A DNA stretch of 64,000 nt from Rhizobacter sp. Root1221 (GTDB taxonomy: Bacteria; Pseudomonadota; Gammaproteobacteria; Burkholderiales; Burkholderiaceae_C), in the NCBI RefSeq assembly GCF_001425785.1, contig NZ_LMDI01000005.1:1435-65434 (forward strand). The letters are read 5' to 3'. Shown here piece by piece: positions 7,982 to 15,834 of this stretch. A program made the translations under genes and the position numbers. The notes below the pieces were generated by a model, which was given only the letters and a program-made list of their open reading frames with translations, was not told the DNA's origin and made no database searches. Position 1 is the stretch's first letter. Every line of letters begins with the position of its first letter.

Positions 7982-8875
7982 ATGAATGATCTCCGTCGGC
8001 TCGATCTCAACCTGCTCGTCACGCTCGACGTGCTGCTGTCCGAACACAACGTGACCCGCGCGGCGCAGCGGCTGAACTATTCGCAGCCGTCCATCAGCGT
8101 GCACCTGGCCAAGCTGCGGGACATCTTCGGCGACCCGCTGTTGCTGCCGGGCCCCCGCGGCATGCGGCCCACGGCGCGAGCCGATGAACTGCGCGAGCCG
8201 TTGCGGCAGGCGCTGGCGTCGCTGACCCGTGCCGTGGCACCCGCCCTGCCATTCGATCCTGCCAAGTCAACCCACACGTGGTGCGTGGCCGCCACCGACT
8301 ACACCGAGTCGACCATCCTGCTGCCAGCGCTGGCCGGGCTGCGAGCTGCCGCACCGGGCAGCCGGCTGGCCGTGGTTGAGGCGGTGCCGCCGCGCCTGGC
8401 GCGGCAGGCGGAACGGGGTGAGATCGACCTGGCCTTCCGCACGAGCGAAGGCGCGCCACCCGAGCTGCACTGCCGTGCGCTGTTCACGGAGGAATACGCG
8501 CTGGTGGGGCGGGCCGGTCACCCGCGCCTGAAGCGGCGGCCCACGGTGGCGCAGTTCTGCGACCTCGAACACGTGATCGTGTCGCCGGACGGCGGCGGGT
8601 TCCAGGGGGTCACGGACGAGGCGCTCGCGAAGGTGGGCCTCACGCGCCGCGTGGTGCTGTCGGTGCCGCACTTTCTTTTCGTGATGTCGGCGCTGGCGAG
8701 CACGGACCTCGTGGCCATGCTGCCGTTGCGACTGGTGCGCAACACCCCGGTACTGAAGGTGGTGGCGCCGCCCGTGGCGGTGCCGGGCTACGAGATGGCC
8801 ATGCTGTGGCATGAGCGTGTACACCGCGACCCGGCGCACCAGTGGCTGCGTGAGCACATCGCCGGTTCGTTGTGA
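7982..8875 (+). CDS. LysR family regulator of the adjacent quinone reductase (inferred)
   Basis: The 297-residue protein has an N-terminal winged helix (LDLNLLVTLDVLLSEHNVTR, recognition region AAQRLNYSQPSISVHL) and a substrate-binding effector domain of about 200 residues, the NodD/LinR-like layout. ATG 7982 is preferred to ATG 7967 because AGGT lies nine bases upstream and LysR proteins rarely have extra leader residues. It is transcribed away from the quinone reductase gene. The shared gap contains TATTGGAAATGAA, a loose match to the LysR T-N11-A box. The inducer is unknown, and a quinone or aromatic compound is only a guess. Confidence 0.85.
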   Translation: MNDLRRLDLNLLVTLDVLLSEHNVTRAAQRLNYSQPSISVHLAKLRDIFGDPLLLPGPRGMRPTARADELREPLRQALASLTRAVAPALPFDPAKSTHTWCVAATDYTESTILLPALAGLRAAAPGSRLAVVEAVPPRLARQAERGEIDLAFRTSEGAPPELHCRALFTEEYALVGRAGHPRLKRRPTVAQFCDLEHVIVSPDGGGFQGVTDEALAKVGLTRRVVLSVPHFLFVMSALASTDLVAMLPLRLVRNTPVLKVVAPPVAVPGYEMAMLWHERVHRDPAHQWLREHIAGSL

Positions 8876-8885
8876 TGTGACCGTG

Positions 8886-9629
8886 TCAGTCGTCCAGTGT
8901 TTCGTGGAAGTCCGTGGCGCCCTGTTTCCAGTAGACGGCCACCTTCATCGCTTCCTTCGGCAGCGATTTTTCTTGCACGAGCATGGCGCGCAGGCGGGTC
9001 ATGGTATGGGCTTCGCCGGCACACCAGACGAATCCTTCGCCGGGCGGCAGCGCCAGTGCACGGACCGCGGACATCAGCGCGTCGGCGCTGTCGACCCAGT
9101 GCAGGTCCACCTGCGCGGCGCCCGCGAGGGGGCGGCGGTCGGCGGTGTCATCGACGTGCGCGACCACGATCGCATGTGCACCGGCGGGCAGCTCCTCGAT
9201 GCGGCGGTGGATGGCGGGCAGCGCCGTGGCGTCGCCCACCAGCAGGTGCCAGGCGTAGTCGGTCGGGATGATCATCGAGCCGCGCGGCCCGCCGATCACG
9301 GCGGACTGGCCCACGGCCGCCTGCCGCGCCCAGTCGCTGGCGGCGCCGTCGCCGTGCATCGCGAACTCGAGGGTGAGTTCACGGCGCTCGCGGTTGAAAC
9401 TGCGGGGTGTGTAGTCGCGCATGACCCGGTCGCCCGACCCGTTGTCGAACATGAACTTGACGTGGTCGTCGAAGGAATCGGACGTGAAACCGGCGAGGGA
9501 TTCTGCGGTGAACGTGACGCTGACGAAACTGGCGCCGATGGGTTCGACACGGGCCACCTGCACGTCGCGGCGGACGAGTTCGTGGCGCACGCGCTGGATG
9601 CGGCGGGCGGTGTGGACGGGAGGCAGCAT
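8886..9629 (-). CDS. Siderophore-interacting protein (ferric-siderophore reductase)
   Basis: This 247-residue protein belongs to the SIP/ViuB family: a FAD-binding beta barrel (RDYTPRSFNRERRELTLEF holds the RxYTxR flavin motif) and a C-terminal NAD(P)H-binding part (FVWCAGEAHTMTRLRAMLV). Such enzymes release iron from imported siderophores by reduction in the cytoplasm. ATG 9629 is used, but in-frame ATGs at 9662 and 9665 are possible; none has a good ribosome site. The choice matters because operator-like sequences cover 9646-9689. It is divergent from a MarR gene. A second SIP gene lies at 52864-53619. Confidence 0.85.
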   Translation of the reverse strand: MLPPVHTARRIQRVRHELVRRDVQVARVEPIGASFVSVTFTAESLAGFTSDSFDDHVKFMFDNGSGDRVMRDYTPRSFNRERRELTLEFAMHGDGAASDWARQAAVGQSAVIGGPRGSMIIPTDYAWHLLVGDATALPAIHRRIEELPAGAHAIVVAHVDDTADRRPLAGAAQVDLHWVDSADALMSAVRALALPPGEGFVWCAGEAHTMTRLRAMLVQEKSLPKEAMKVAVYWKQGATDFHETLDD

Positions 9630-9645
9630 GGCTTTGTTCTGATCG

Positions 9646-9658
9646 TTGATAATGTCAT
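9646..9658. promoter_or_regulatory. Operator-like palindrome, site 1
   Basis: TTGATAATGTCAT is an imperfect 13-bp palindrome with half-site TTGAYA. It lies between the divergent siderophore reductase and MarR genes and matches site 2 at 11 of 13 positions. Confidence 0.6.
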
Positions 9659-9663
9659 CCATC

Positions 9664-10131
9664 ATGCGCAAACCAGTTGATACTGTCAACCAATCCCCTC
9701 TTCAGCACGCGGAAGAGGTGGTCGAGGCCATCCACGAGGTCATGCACCTTTTCCGCGCCCGCCAATACCGGGTGCTGAAGGAGGGTCCGCACGATCTTTC
9801 CCACATGGAAGCCAAGGCCCTGGGGTTTTTCGCGCGGCATCCCGGCGCCACGCCGCGTGACCTGGCCCAGAGCGCCGGGCGCGACAAGGGGCAGGTGGCG
9901 CGGCTCATCGGTGGCCTGCGCGAGCGCGGGTTCCTCGACGCCCATGCGGACGAGGCCGATCGCCGCAGCGTGCACCTCGAAGTGAGCGCCGCCGGCAAGG
10001 AGGTGCAGGCGGTGCTGCAGAAGCAGCGGCGGCGCTTGTCCACGCAGGCGGTGAAGGGCCTCAGCGACGCGGAGTGTGCGTCGCTGATGGTGTTGCTCGC
10101 GCGGGTGAAGACCAACCTCGAAGGTGAATGA
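9664..10131 (+). CDS. MarR family regulator next to siderophore reductase
   Basis: The product (155 residues from ATG 9664) has a MarR-type winged helix: MEAKALGFFARHPGATPRDLAQ, recognition helix GRDKGQVARLIGGLRERG and the wing DRRSVHLEVSAAGKE. The start is uncertain. ATG 9652, ATG 9664 and an internal ATG at 9742 (before HLFRARQYRVLKEG) are all open, and the operator palindrome at 9677-9689 would be inside the gene for the first two. MarR proteins are dimeric repressors that let go of DNA when they bind a ligand or are oxidised. Divergent placement with two matching operators makes it the likely repressor of itself and the siderophore reductase. Confidence 0.8.
   Translation: MRKPVDTVNQSPLQHAEEVVEAIHEVMHLFRARQYRVLKEGPHDLSHMEAKALGFFARHPGATPRDLAQSAGRDKGQVARLIGGLRERGFLDAHADEADRRSVHLEVSAAGKEVQAVLQKQRRRLSTQAVKGLSDAECASLMVLLARVKTNLEGE
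9677..9689. promoter_or_regulatory. Operator-like palindrome, site 2
   Basis: TTGATACTGTCAA is a near-perfect 13-bp palindrome, 31 bp (about three helical turns) from site 1. Paired sites of this size suit a MarR dimer controlling both genes. It lies in the annotated 5' end of the MarR gene, which hints that the true MarR start is further in. Confidence 0.6.
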
Positions 10132-10152
10132 GCGGTTCCAGGCCCGTCGCGG

Positions 10153-10881
10153 TCAGGCCGAGGGCGCCGCGGCGTAGGTGCGCAGGCCGTCGAGGTCCAG
10201 CACCCGCACGCCGCCGTACTCCAGCTGCAGCAGCTTCGCCGCCTGCAGCACCTGCAGGGCCTCGTTGACCCGCTGGCGTGACAGGCCCACCAGGTAGGCG
10301 AGTTCCTCCTGCTTGATGCGCAGCACCTGGCCCACGCCGGGATGCAGCACCGGGTGGAACAGCGCACAGAGGCTGCGCGCCACCCGTTCCTCGACGCTGG
10401 TCATCCGGTCGATCTCGCGCGCGGCGATGAACTGGCCGAGCCGCTCGTTGAGCTGCTGCATCACGTAGCGGTTGAACTCGATGCTGTGGTCCAGCAGGTC
10501 GTGGAAGGTGCCGGTGGGGATGCCGGCCACCACGCTGTTGCGCAGGGCCTCCACGTTGTAGCGGTACGGTTCGCGCTTGAGCACCGTGCCTTCGCTGAAC
10601 CACGCCCCTGACGGCAGGCCGGCGAAGGTCATCGGCACACCGTCGGGCCGGTCGCTGCTCATCTTCAGCAGCCCGTTGACCACCCCGAGCCAGTGGGTGG
10701 CCTCCCGGCCGTGGCGGCACACCTGCTCGCCCCGCGCGATGTCGATCACCCGCACCTCCGCCACGGCGCGCTCGCGCGTGTCCAGCGGGAGCACCCGCAG
10801 CCACGGGATGCCGGCCACCTCGGTGGCGGTTGGCAACCGGGGCCGGAGCAACAACGCCTGCGCCTTCGGACTGAGGGTCAT
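10153..10881 (-). CDS. Crp/Fnr family regulator, divergent from the Liv/CoA-ligase operon
   Basis: The 242-residue protein has an N-terminal cyclic-nucleotide-binding-type beta roll (about 40-130, with GEQVCRHGREATHWLGVVNG) and a C-terminal Crp helix-turn-helix. The latter reads KQEELAYLVGLSRQRVNEALQVL, matching the Crp recognition pattern. There is no N-terminal Cys cluster, so it is not an oxygen-sensing Fnr. It lacks the typical cAMP phosphate-binding RSA motif (PSGAWFSEGTVL is found instead), so the ligand is probably something else, perhaps an acyl-CoA or aromatic-CoA product of the operon. A perfect 16-bp palindrome in the divergent gap is its likely operator. Confidence 0.85.
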   Translation of the reverse strand: MTLSPKAQALLLRPRLPTATEVAGIPWLRVLPLDTRERAVAEVRVIDIARGEQVCRHGREATHWLGVVNGLLKMSSDRPDGVPMTFAGLPSGAWFSEGTVLKREPYRYNVEALRNSVVAGIPTGTFHDLLDHSIEFNRYVMQQLNERLGQFIAAREIDRMTSVEERVARSLCALFHPVLHPGVGQVLRIKQEELAYLVGLSRQRVNEALQVLQAAKLLQLEYGGVRVLDLDGLRTYAAAPSA

Positions 10882-10914
10882 GCGGGTAATACCGGGTAGG
10901 ACGGACCCGCAGAT

Positions 10915-10930
10915 TGTCGTCGCGACGACA
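10915..10930. promoter_or_regulatory. Perfect 16-bp palindrome, candidate Crp/Fnr-type operator
   Basis: TGTCGTCGCGACGACA is a perfect inverted repeat with TGTCG-N6-CGACA architecture, the same size and spacing as Crp sites. It sits 34 bp ahead of the regulator start and 74 bp ahead of the acyl-CoA ligase start, so it could serve both. Confidence 0.6.
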
Positions 10931-11004
10931 TCCTGGCGTCAAAGCGCTCGCACAATGGGTTGCACTGATTGGCCCCGCCACGGGGCTGGAAGGAGCGAAG
11001 ACCC

Positions 11005-12939
11005 ATGGCTTCCACGTTCCCCGCGCTGCTGCTGGAACACGCCCGCCAGCGACCGCACGCCACCGCGCTGCGTGAGAAGGCGTACGGCATCTGGCAAAGC
11101 CTCACCTGGCTGCAATTGCAGGGGCTGGTGCGGGACATCGCCATCGGGCTTCTGGCGTCGGGCCTCCGGCCCGGCCAGCACCTGGCCGTGATCGGCGAGA
11201 ACCGGCCGCGGCTCTACGCGTCGATGATCGCCGCGCAGGCCATCGGAGCCATCCCGGTGCCGCTCTACCAGGATGCCGCCCCGGGCGAGTACGTGTTCCC
11301 GCTGGTCAACGCCGAGGTGACCCACGCCATCGTGGAGGACCAGGAGCAGGTGGACAAGCTGCTCGAGGTGCGCGACCGCTGCCCACAGTTGCAGCACGTC
11401 TGGTACGACGATCCGCGCGGCCTGCGCGACTATGTACAGCCGGGCCTGGCGTCGCTCGACAGCCTCGTGGCCAGTGGCCGGCAGCATGACACCGACCTCG
11501 GGCCGCGGGTGGACGCCGCGATCGCGGCGGGCCGGGCGGACGATGTGGCGGCGATGTTTTTCACGTCGGGTACCACCGGGCAACCGAAGGGGGTCGTGCA
11601 CACCCACGCGACGCTGATCGACCGGGCGCAGGCCGGCGCCCGGTTCGACCGCCTGACCGAACACGAGCAGGTGCTGGCCTACCTGCCGCCTGCGTGGATC
11701 GGGCAGAACATCTTCAGTTTCGCGCAGTGGCTGGTGTGTGGCTACGTCGTCAACTGCCCGGAATCGCCCGAGACCGTGGGCATCGACCTGAAGGAGATCG
11801 GCCCCACCTACTACTTCGCACCACCGCGGGTGTTCGAGGCCCTGCTCACCAGCGTGATGATCCGCATGGAGGATGCGGGCCGCCCGAAGCGCTGGCTGTT
11901 CGACCGGTGCATGGCGCTCGCGCGGCGCGTGGGGCCGGCGCGGATGGACGGGCGGCGGGTGGGGGTGGTCGACGCGCTGCTGTACGGCCTCGGCGACCTG
12001 CTCGTGTACGGCCCGCTGCGCAACACGCTGGGCCTGTCGCGGGTGCGGGTGGCGTACACGGCCGGTGAGGCGATCGGCCCCGACCTGTTCGCGTTCTACC
12101 GCTCCCTCGGCATCAACCTGAAGCAGCTCTACGGTTCCACGGAAACCGCGGTGTTCGTGTGCCTGCAGCCCGACAACGAGGTGCTGGCCGACACGGTGGG
12201 CGTGCCCATCGAGGGGGTGGAGATCCGCCTGGCCGACGGTGGCGAGATCTTCGTGCGGTCGAGCGGCCTGCTGAAGGGGTACTACAAGAACCCCGAAGCC
12301 ACCGCCGAGGTGCTGAGCGACGACGGCTGGTACCGCACGGGCGACGCCGGCTTCTTTGCCGAGAACGGGCACCTGAAGATCATCGACCGCGCGAAGGACG
12401 TGGGCCGCCTGGCGGGCGGGGCGCTCTTTGCGCCGAAGTACATCGAGAACAAGCTGAAGTTCTTCCCGCACATCAAGGAGGCGGTGGCGTTCGGCAACGG
12501 CCGGTCCCAGGTGTGCGCGTTCGTGACGATCGACTTCGAGGCCGTGGGCAACTGGGCCGAGCGGCGCAACCTCGCATACACCGGGTACACCGACCTCGCG
12601 TCGAAGCCGGAGGTGCTGGCGCTGGTGCGCGGCTGCATCGAGCAGGTCAATGCCGACCTGGCCGCCGACACGCAGATGGCCGCCTCGCAGATCCACCGGT
12701 TCCTCGTGATGCACAAGGACCTGGACGCGGACGACGGCGAACTGACGCGCACGCGGAAGGTTCGCCGCGGCCACATCGCCGAGAAGTACGCCGTGCTGAT
12801 CGAGGCCCTGTACGGCGGGCGCGACCACCAGCACATCGCCACCGAGGTGCGCTTCGAGAACGGCCGCACCGGCACCATCGCCGCCGACCTGCAGATCCTC
12901 GACGCCAAGACCTACCCGCCCGTGAGGAGTGCCGCATGA
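11005..12939 (+). CDS. AMP-forming acyl-CoA ligase (long-chain fatty acid/aromatic type)
   Basis: ATG 11005 follows AAGGAG by nine bases. The 644-residue protein carries the ANL-family signatures in order: phosphate loop FFTSGTTGQPKG (about 190), LYGSTE (about 375) and WYRTGD (about 445). After GRLAGGALFAPKYIENKLKF it has a long C-terminal part, as in FadD15-like long-chain ligases. It would activate a carboxylic acid to acyl-AMP and then acyl-CoA in the cytoplasm. It is the first gene of a run of seven in which the next stop/start overlap is ATGA, so the importer behind it probably brings in its substrate. Which acid this is cannot be deduced; long-chain, cyclic or aromatic acids all fit the family. 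Confidence 0.88.
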   Translation: MASTFPALLLEHARQRPHATALREKAYGIWQSLTWLQLQGLVRDIAIGLLASGLRPGQHLAVIGENRPRLYASMIAAQAIGAIPVPLYQDAAPGEYVFPLVNAEVTHAIVEDQEQVDKLLEVRDRCPQLQHVWYDDPRGLRDYVQPGLASLDSLVASGRQHDTDLGPRVDAAIAAGRADDVAAMFFTSGTTGQPKGVVHTHATLIDRAQAGARFDRLTEHEQVLAYLPPAWIGQNIFSFAQWLVCGYVVNCPESPETVGIDLKEIGPTYYFAPPRVFEALLTSVMIRMEDAGRPKRWLFDRCMALARRVGPARMDGRRVGVVDALLYGLGDLLVYGPLRNTLGLSRVRVAYTAGEAIGPDLFAFYRSLGINLKQLYGSTETAVFVCLQPDNEVLADTVGVPIEGVEIRLADGGEIFVRSSGLLKGYYKNPEATAEVLSDDGWYRTGDAGFFAENGHLKIIDRAKDVGRLAGGALFAPKYIENKLKFFPHIKEAVAFGNGRSQVCAFVTIDFEAVGNWAERRNLAYTGYTDLASKPEVLALVRGCIEQVNADLAADTQMAASQIHRFLVMHKDLDADDGELTRTRKVRRGHIAEKYAVLIEALYGGRDHQHIATEVRFENGRTGTIAADLQILDAKTYPPVRSAA

Positions 12940-13799
12940 ACGCCATCACCGCGCTGCGTGCCATGGACCCCACCCTGGTGCCGCCCGTGCCGGCCGACCA
13001 CGCCGTGCGCGCCGGGCACGTGCCGCGCATCGGGGACGTGATCCTCGACGTGCGCAACATCTCGCTGCGCTTCGGTGGCGTGAAGGCGCTGGCCGACATC
13101 AGCTTCGACGTGAGGGAGCACGAGATCCGCTCGATCATCGGCCCCAACGGCGCCGGCAAGAGTTCGATGTTGAACTGCATCAACGGGGTGTACACCCCGC
13201 AGGACGGCGCCATCACGTTCCGCGGCAAGACGTTCTCGCACATGAACCCGCGCCAGGTGGCGGAGATGGGCGTGGCCCGCACGTTCCAGAACCTCGCGCT
13301 GTTCAAGGGCATGACGGTGCTCGACAACATCATGACGGGCCGCAACCTGCGCATGAAGTGCGGGCTGCTGCAGCAGGCGCTGCGCATCGGGCCGGCGCTG
13401 CGCGAGGAGATCCGGCACCGCCAGGTGGTGGAGGGCATCATCGAATTCCTCGACATCCAGGCGTACCGCAAGGTGCCGGTGGGCCAGTTGCCGTACGGCC
13501 TGCAAAAGCGCGTGGACCTCGGGCGTGCGCTGGCGATGGAGCCCGGCGTGCTGCTGCTCGACGAACCGATGGCCGGCATGAACGTCGAGGAGAAGCAGGA
13601 CATGTGCCGCTTCGTGCTCGACGTCAACAGCGAGTTCGGCACCACCATCGTGCTGATCGAACATGACATGGGCGTGGTGATGGACATCAGCGACCGGGTC
13701 GTGGTGCTCGACTACGGCCGCAAGATCGGCGACGGCACACCCGACGAGGTGCGGCACGACCCCGAGGTCATCAAGGCCTACCTGGGCCAGGGGAACTGA
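12936..13799 (+). CDS. livG: Branched-chain amino acid-type ABC transporter ATP-binding protein (LivG-like)
   Basis: It starts at 12936 inside the stop of the ligase gene (ATGA), so the two are translationally coupled. The 287 residues include Walker A GPNGAGKSS, the Q-loop region ARTFQNLALF, a slightly unusual signature LPYGLQKRVDLGRAL in place of LSxGQ, Walker B VLLLDEPMAGM and the switch His in IEHDMGVV. The LivG-specific insertion between Q-loop and signature is present. An extension of about 30 residues precedes the first strand. It would power import together with LivF on the inner membrane. The substrate is probably an organic acid used by the neighbouring ligases rather than an amino acid. 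Confidence 0.9.
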   Translation: MNAITALRAMDPTLVPPVPADHAVRAGHVPRIGDVILDVRNISLRFGGVKALADISFDVREHEIRSIIGPNGAGKSSMLNCINGVYTPQDGAITFRGKTFSHMNPRQVAEMGVARTFQNLALFKGMTVLDNIMTGRNLRMKCGLLQQALRIGPALREEIRHRQVVEGIIEFLDIQAYRKVPVGQLPYGLQKRVDLGRALAMEPGVLLLDEPMAGMNVEEKQDMCRFVLDVNSEFGTTIVLIEHDMGVVMDISDRVVVLDYGRKIGDGTPDEVRHDPEVIKAYLGQGN

Positions 13800-13800
13800 C

Positions 13801-14730
13801 ATGGGCTTCTTTCTCGAAACTGTCTTCGGCGGCCTGATGACCGGCATGCTCTATGCGCTGGTGGCCCTCGGCTTCGTGCTGATCTTCAAAGCGTCGGGGG
13901 TGTTCAACTTCGCGCAGGGGGCGATGGTGCTGTTCGCCGCGCTCGCGATGGCCCGGTTCTCCGAATGGTTCCCGCAGTGGCTGGGCTTCGACAGCGCCGT
14001 GCTCGCAAACATCCTCGCGTTCCTCGCCGCCTGCGTGTGCATGTTCGCGGTGGCCTGGGCCGTGGAGCGGTTCGCGCTGAGGCACCTGGTGAACCAGGAG
14101 GGCATCACGCTGCTGATGGTGACACTGGGCATCACCTACATCCTCGATGGCGGCGGCCAGCTGCTGTTCGGCAGCGCCACCTACAAGATCGACATCGGCA
14201 TGCCGAAGGACCCGCTCGTGGTGCTGGGCGACACCTTCGAGGGCGGCCTGCTGCTGAGCACGGAGGACCTGTACTCCGCACTGGCCGCCGCGGTGCTGGT
14301 GGCCATGCTGACGCTGTTCTTCCAGAAGACGCGCACCGGCCGCGCGCTGCGTGCCGTGGCGGACGACCACCAGGCCGCGCAGTCCATCGGCATCCCGCTC
14401 GGCCGCATCTGGGTGATCGTGTGGACCATCGGCGGGCTCGTCGCGCTGGTGGCCGGCATCATCTGGGGCAGCAAGCTCGGCGTGCAGTTCTCGATCTCGA
14501 TGGTGGCGCTGAAGGCCTTCCCGGTGGTGATCCTCGGCGGGCTCACGTCGGTGCCCGGGGCGGTGGCCGGCGGGCTGATCATCGGCATGGGCGAGAAGCT
14601 CTCGGAGATCTACCTCGGCCCGGCGCTCGGCGGGGGCATCGAGAACTGGTTCGCGTACGTGCTGGCGCTCGTGGTGCTGCTGGTGCGGCCACAGGGCCTG
14701 TTCGGCGACCGCATCATCGACCGGGTCTGA
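13801..14730 (+). CDS. livH: Liv-type ABC permease (LivH-like)
   Basis: The gene begins one base after the LivG stop codon. The 309-residue protein is strongly hydrophobic with about eight membrane helices and the LivH family blocks GMLYALVALGFVLIFKASGVFNFAQGA near the N-terminus (a long first helix pair) and GRALRAVADDHQAAQSIGIP, the cytoplasmic EAA-like loop that contacts the ATPase. It should pair with LivM to form the channel. Length and order (G-H-M-K-F) are typical for the hydrophobic amino-acid/aromatic-acid importer family in Burkholderiales. Confidence 0.9.
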   Translation: MGFFLETVFGGLMTGMLYALVALGFVLIFKASGVFNFAQGAMVLFAALAMARFSEWFPQWLGFDSAVLANILAFLAACVCMFAVAWAVERFALRHLVNQEGITLLMVTLGITYILDGGGQLLFGSATYKIDIGMPKDPLVVLGDTFEGGLLLSTEDLYSALAAAVLVAMLTLFFQKTRTGRALRAVADDHQAAQSIGIPLGRIWVIVWTIGGLVALVAGIIWGSKLGVQFSISMVALKAFPVVILGGLTSVPGAVAGGLIIGMGEKLSEIYLGPALGGGIENWFAYVLALVVLLVRPQGLFGDRIIDRV

Positions 14731-14740
14731 GGAGCACGCC

Positions 14741-15805
14741 ATGTTCTACCGAGAAAACGGCCAGTTCAAGGCGAGCTACCGGGCCGACCTGGCGCTGTTC
14801 CCCGTGGCCCAGGACCGCTGGTTCATGCTGGGCCTGCTGGGCATCAGCCTGGTGGCGATGCCGTGGCTGGCGTCGGACTACCTGTTCCGGGCCGTGCTGA
14901 TCCCGTTCCTGATCCTGTCGCTGGCCGCCATCGGCCTGAACATCCTGGTGGGCTACTGCGGGCAGATCTCGCTCGGCACCGGCGCGTTCATGGCGGTGGG
15001 TGCCTACGCGGCGTACAACCTGCAGGTGCGCATCGAGGGCATGCCGCTGCTGCTGGCGCTGCTGGGGGGCGGTGCGGCGGCCACCGCGGTGGGCGTGCTG
15101 TTCGGCCTGCCGAGCCTGCGCATCCGCGGGCTCTACCTTGCGGTGGCCACGCTCGCGGCCCAGTTTTTCATCGACTGGTTCACCAACCGGGTCAAGTGGG
15201 TCACGAACGACTCGTCGTCCGGGTCGGTCAGCGTGCAGACCCTGCAGGCCTTCGGCGTGCACTTCGACACCCCCGCGCAGAAGTACGTGCTGTGCCTGGT
15301 GCTGGTGATGGTGTTCGCGCTGCTGGCGAAGAACCTCGTGCGCGGTGCGGTGGGACGCGAGTGGATGGCGATGCGCGACATGGACGTGGCCGCCGCCGTC
15401 ATCGGCATCCGCCCGGTGTACGCGAAGCTCACGGCGTTTGCGGTGAGCAGCTTCATCGTGGGCGTGGCCGGCGCGTTGTGGGGCTTCGTGCACCTGGGCG
15501 CCTGGGAGCCCGCGGCGTTCGGCATCGACAAGTCGTTCCAGCTGTTGTTCATGATCATCATCGGCGGCCTGGGGTCGATCTCCGGCGCCTTCTTCGGCGC
15601 GGCCTTCATCGTGCTGCTGCCGCTGCTGCTGAACCACGTGCCGCACTGGCTGGGCGTGCCCATCTCCACCGGCACCGCGTCCCACCTCGAACACCTGATC
15701 TTCGGCGCGCTGATCGTCTTTTTCCTCATCGTCGAACCGCACGGGCTTGCCCGGCTGTGGTCCACGGTGCGGCAGAAATTGCGCGTCTGGCCGTTCCCCT
15801 ATTGA
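14741..15805 (+). CDS. livM: Liv-type ABC permease (LivM-like)
   Basis: The 354 residues start with a short cytoplasmic leader, then eight or nine membrane helices. LivM family blocks are visible: GLNILVGYCGQISLGTGAFMAVGAY and the cytoplasmic coupling loop GREWMAMRDMDVAAAVIGI. A GAGG ribosome site lies just upstream (14730-14733), and the gap to LivH is ten bases. It completes the membrane pore with LivH. Confidence 0.9.
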   Translation: MFYRENGQFKASYRADLALFPVAQDRWFMLGLLGISLVAMPWLASDYLFRAVLIPFLILSLAAIGLNILVGYCGQISLGTGAFMAVGAYAAYNLQVRIEGMPLLLALLGGGAAATAVGVLFGLPSLRIRGLYLAVATLAAQFFIDWFTNRVKWVTNDSSSGSVSVQTLQAFGVHFDTPAQKYVLCLVLVMVFALLAKNLVRGAVGREWMAMRDMDVAAAVIGIRPVYAKLTAFAVSSFIVGVAGALWGFVHLGAWEPAAFGIDKSFQLLFMIIIGGLGSISGAFFGAAFIVLLPLLLNHVPHWLGVPISTGTASHLEHLIFGALIVFFLIVEPHGLARLWSTVRQKLRVWPFPY

Positions 15806-15834
15806 TCCCGCAGAACAACCCGAGGAGCCGAACC

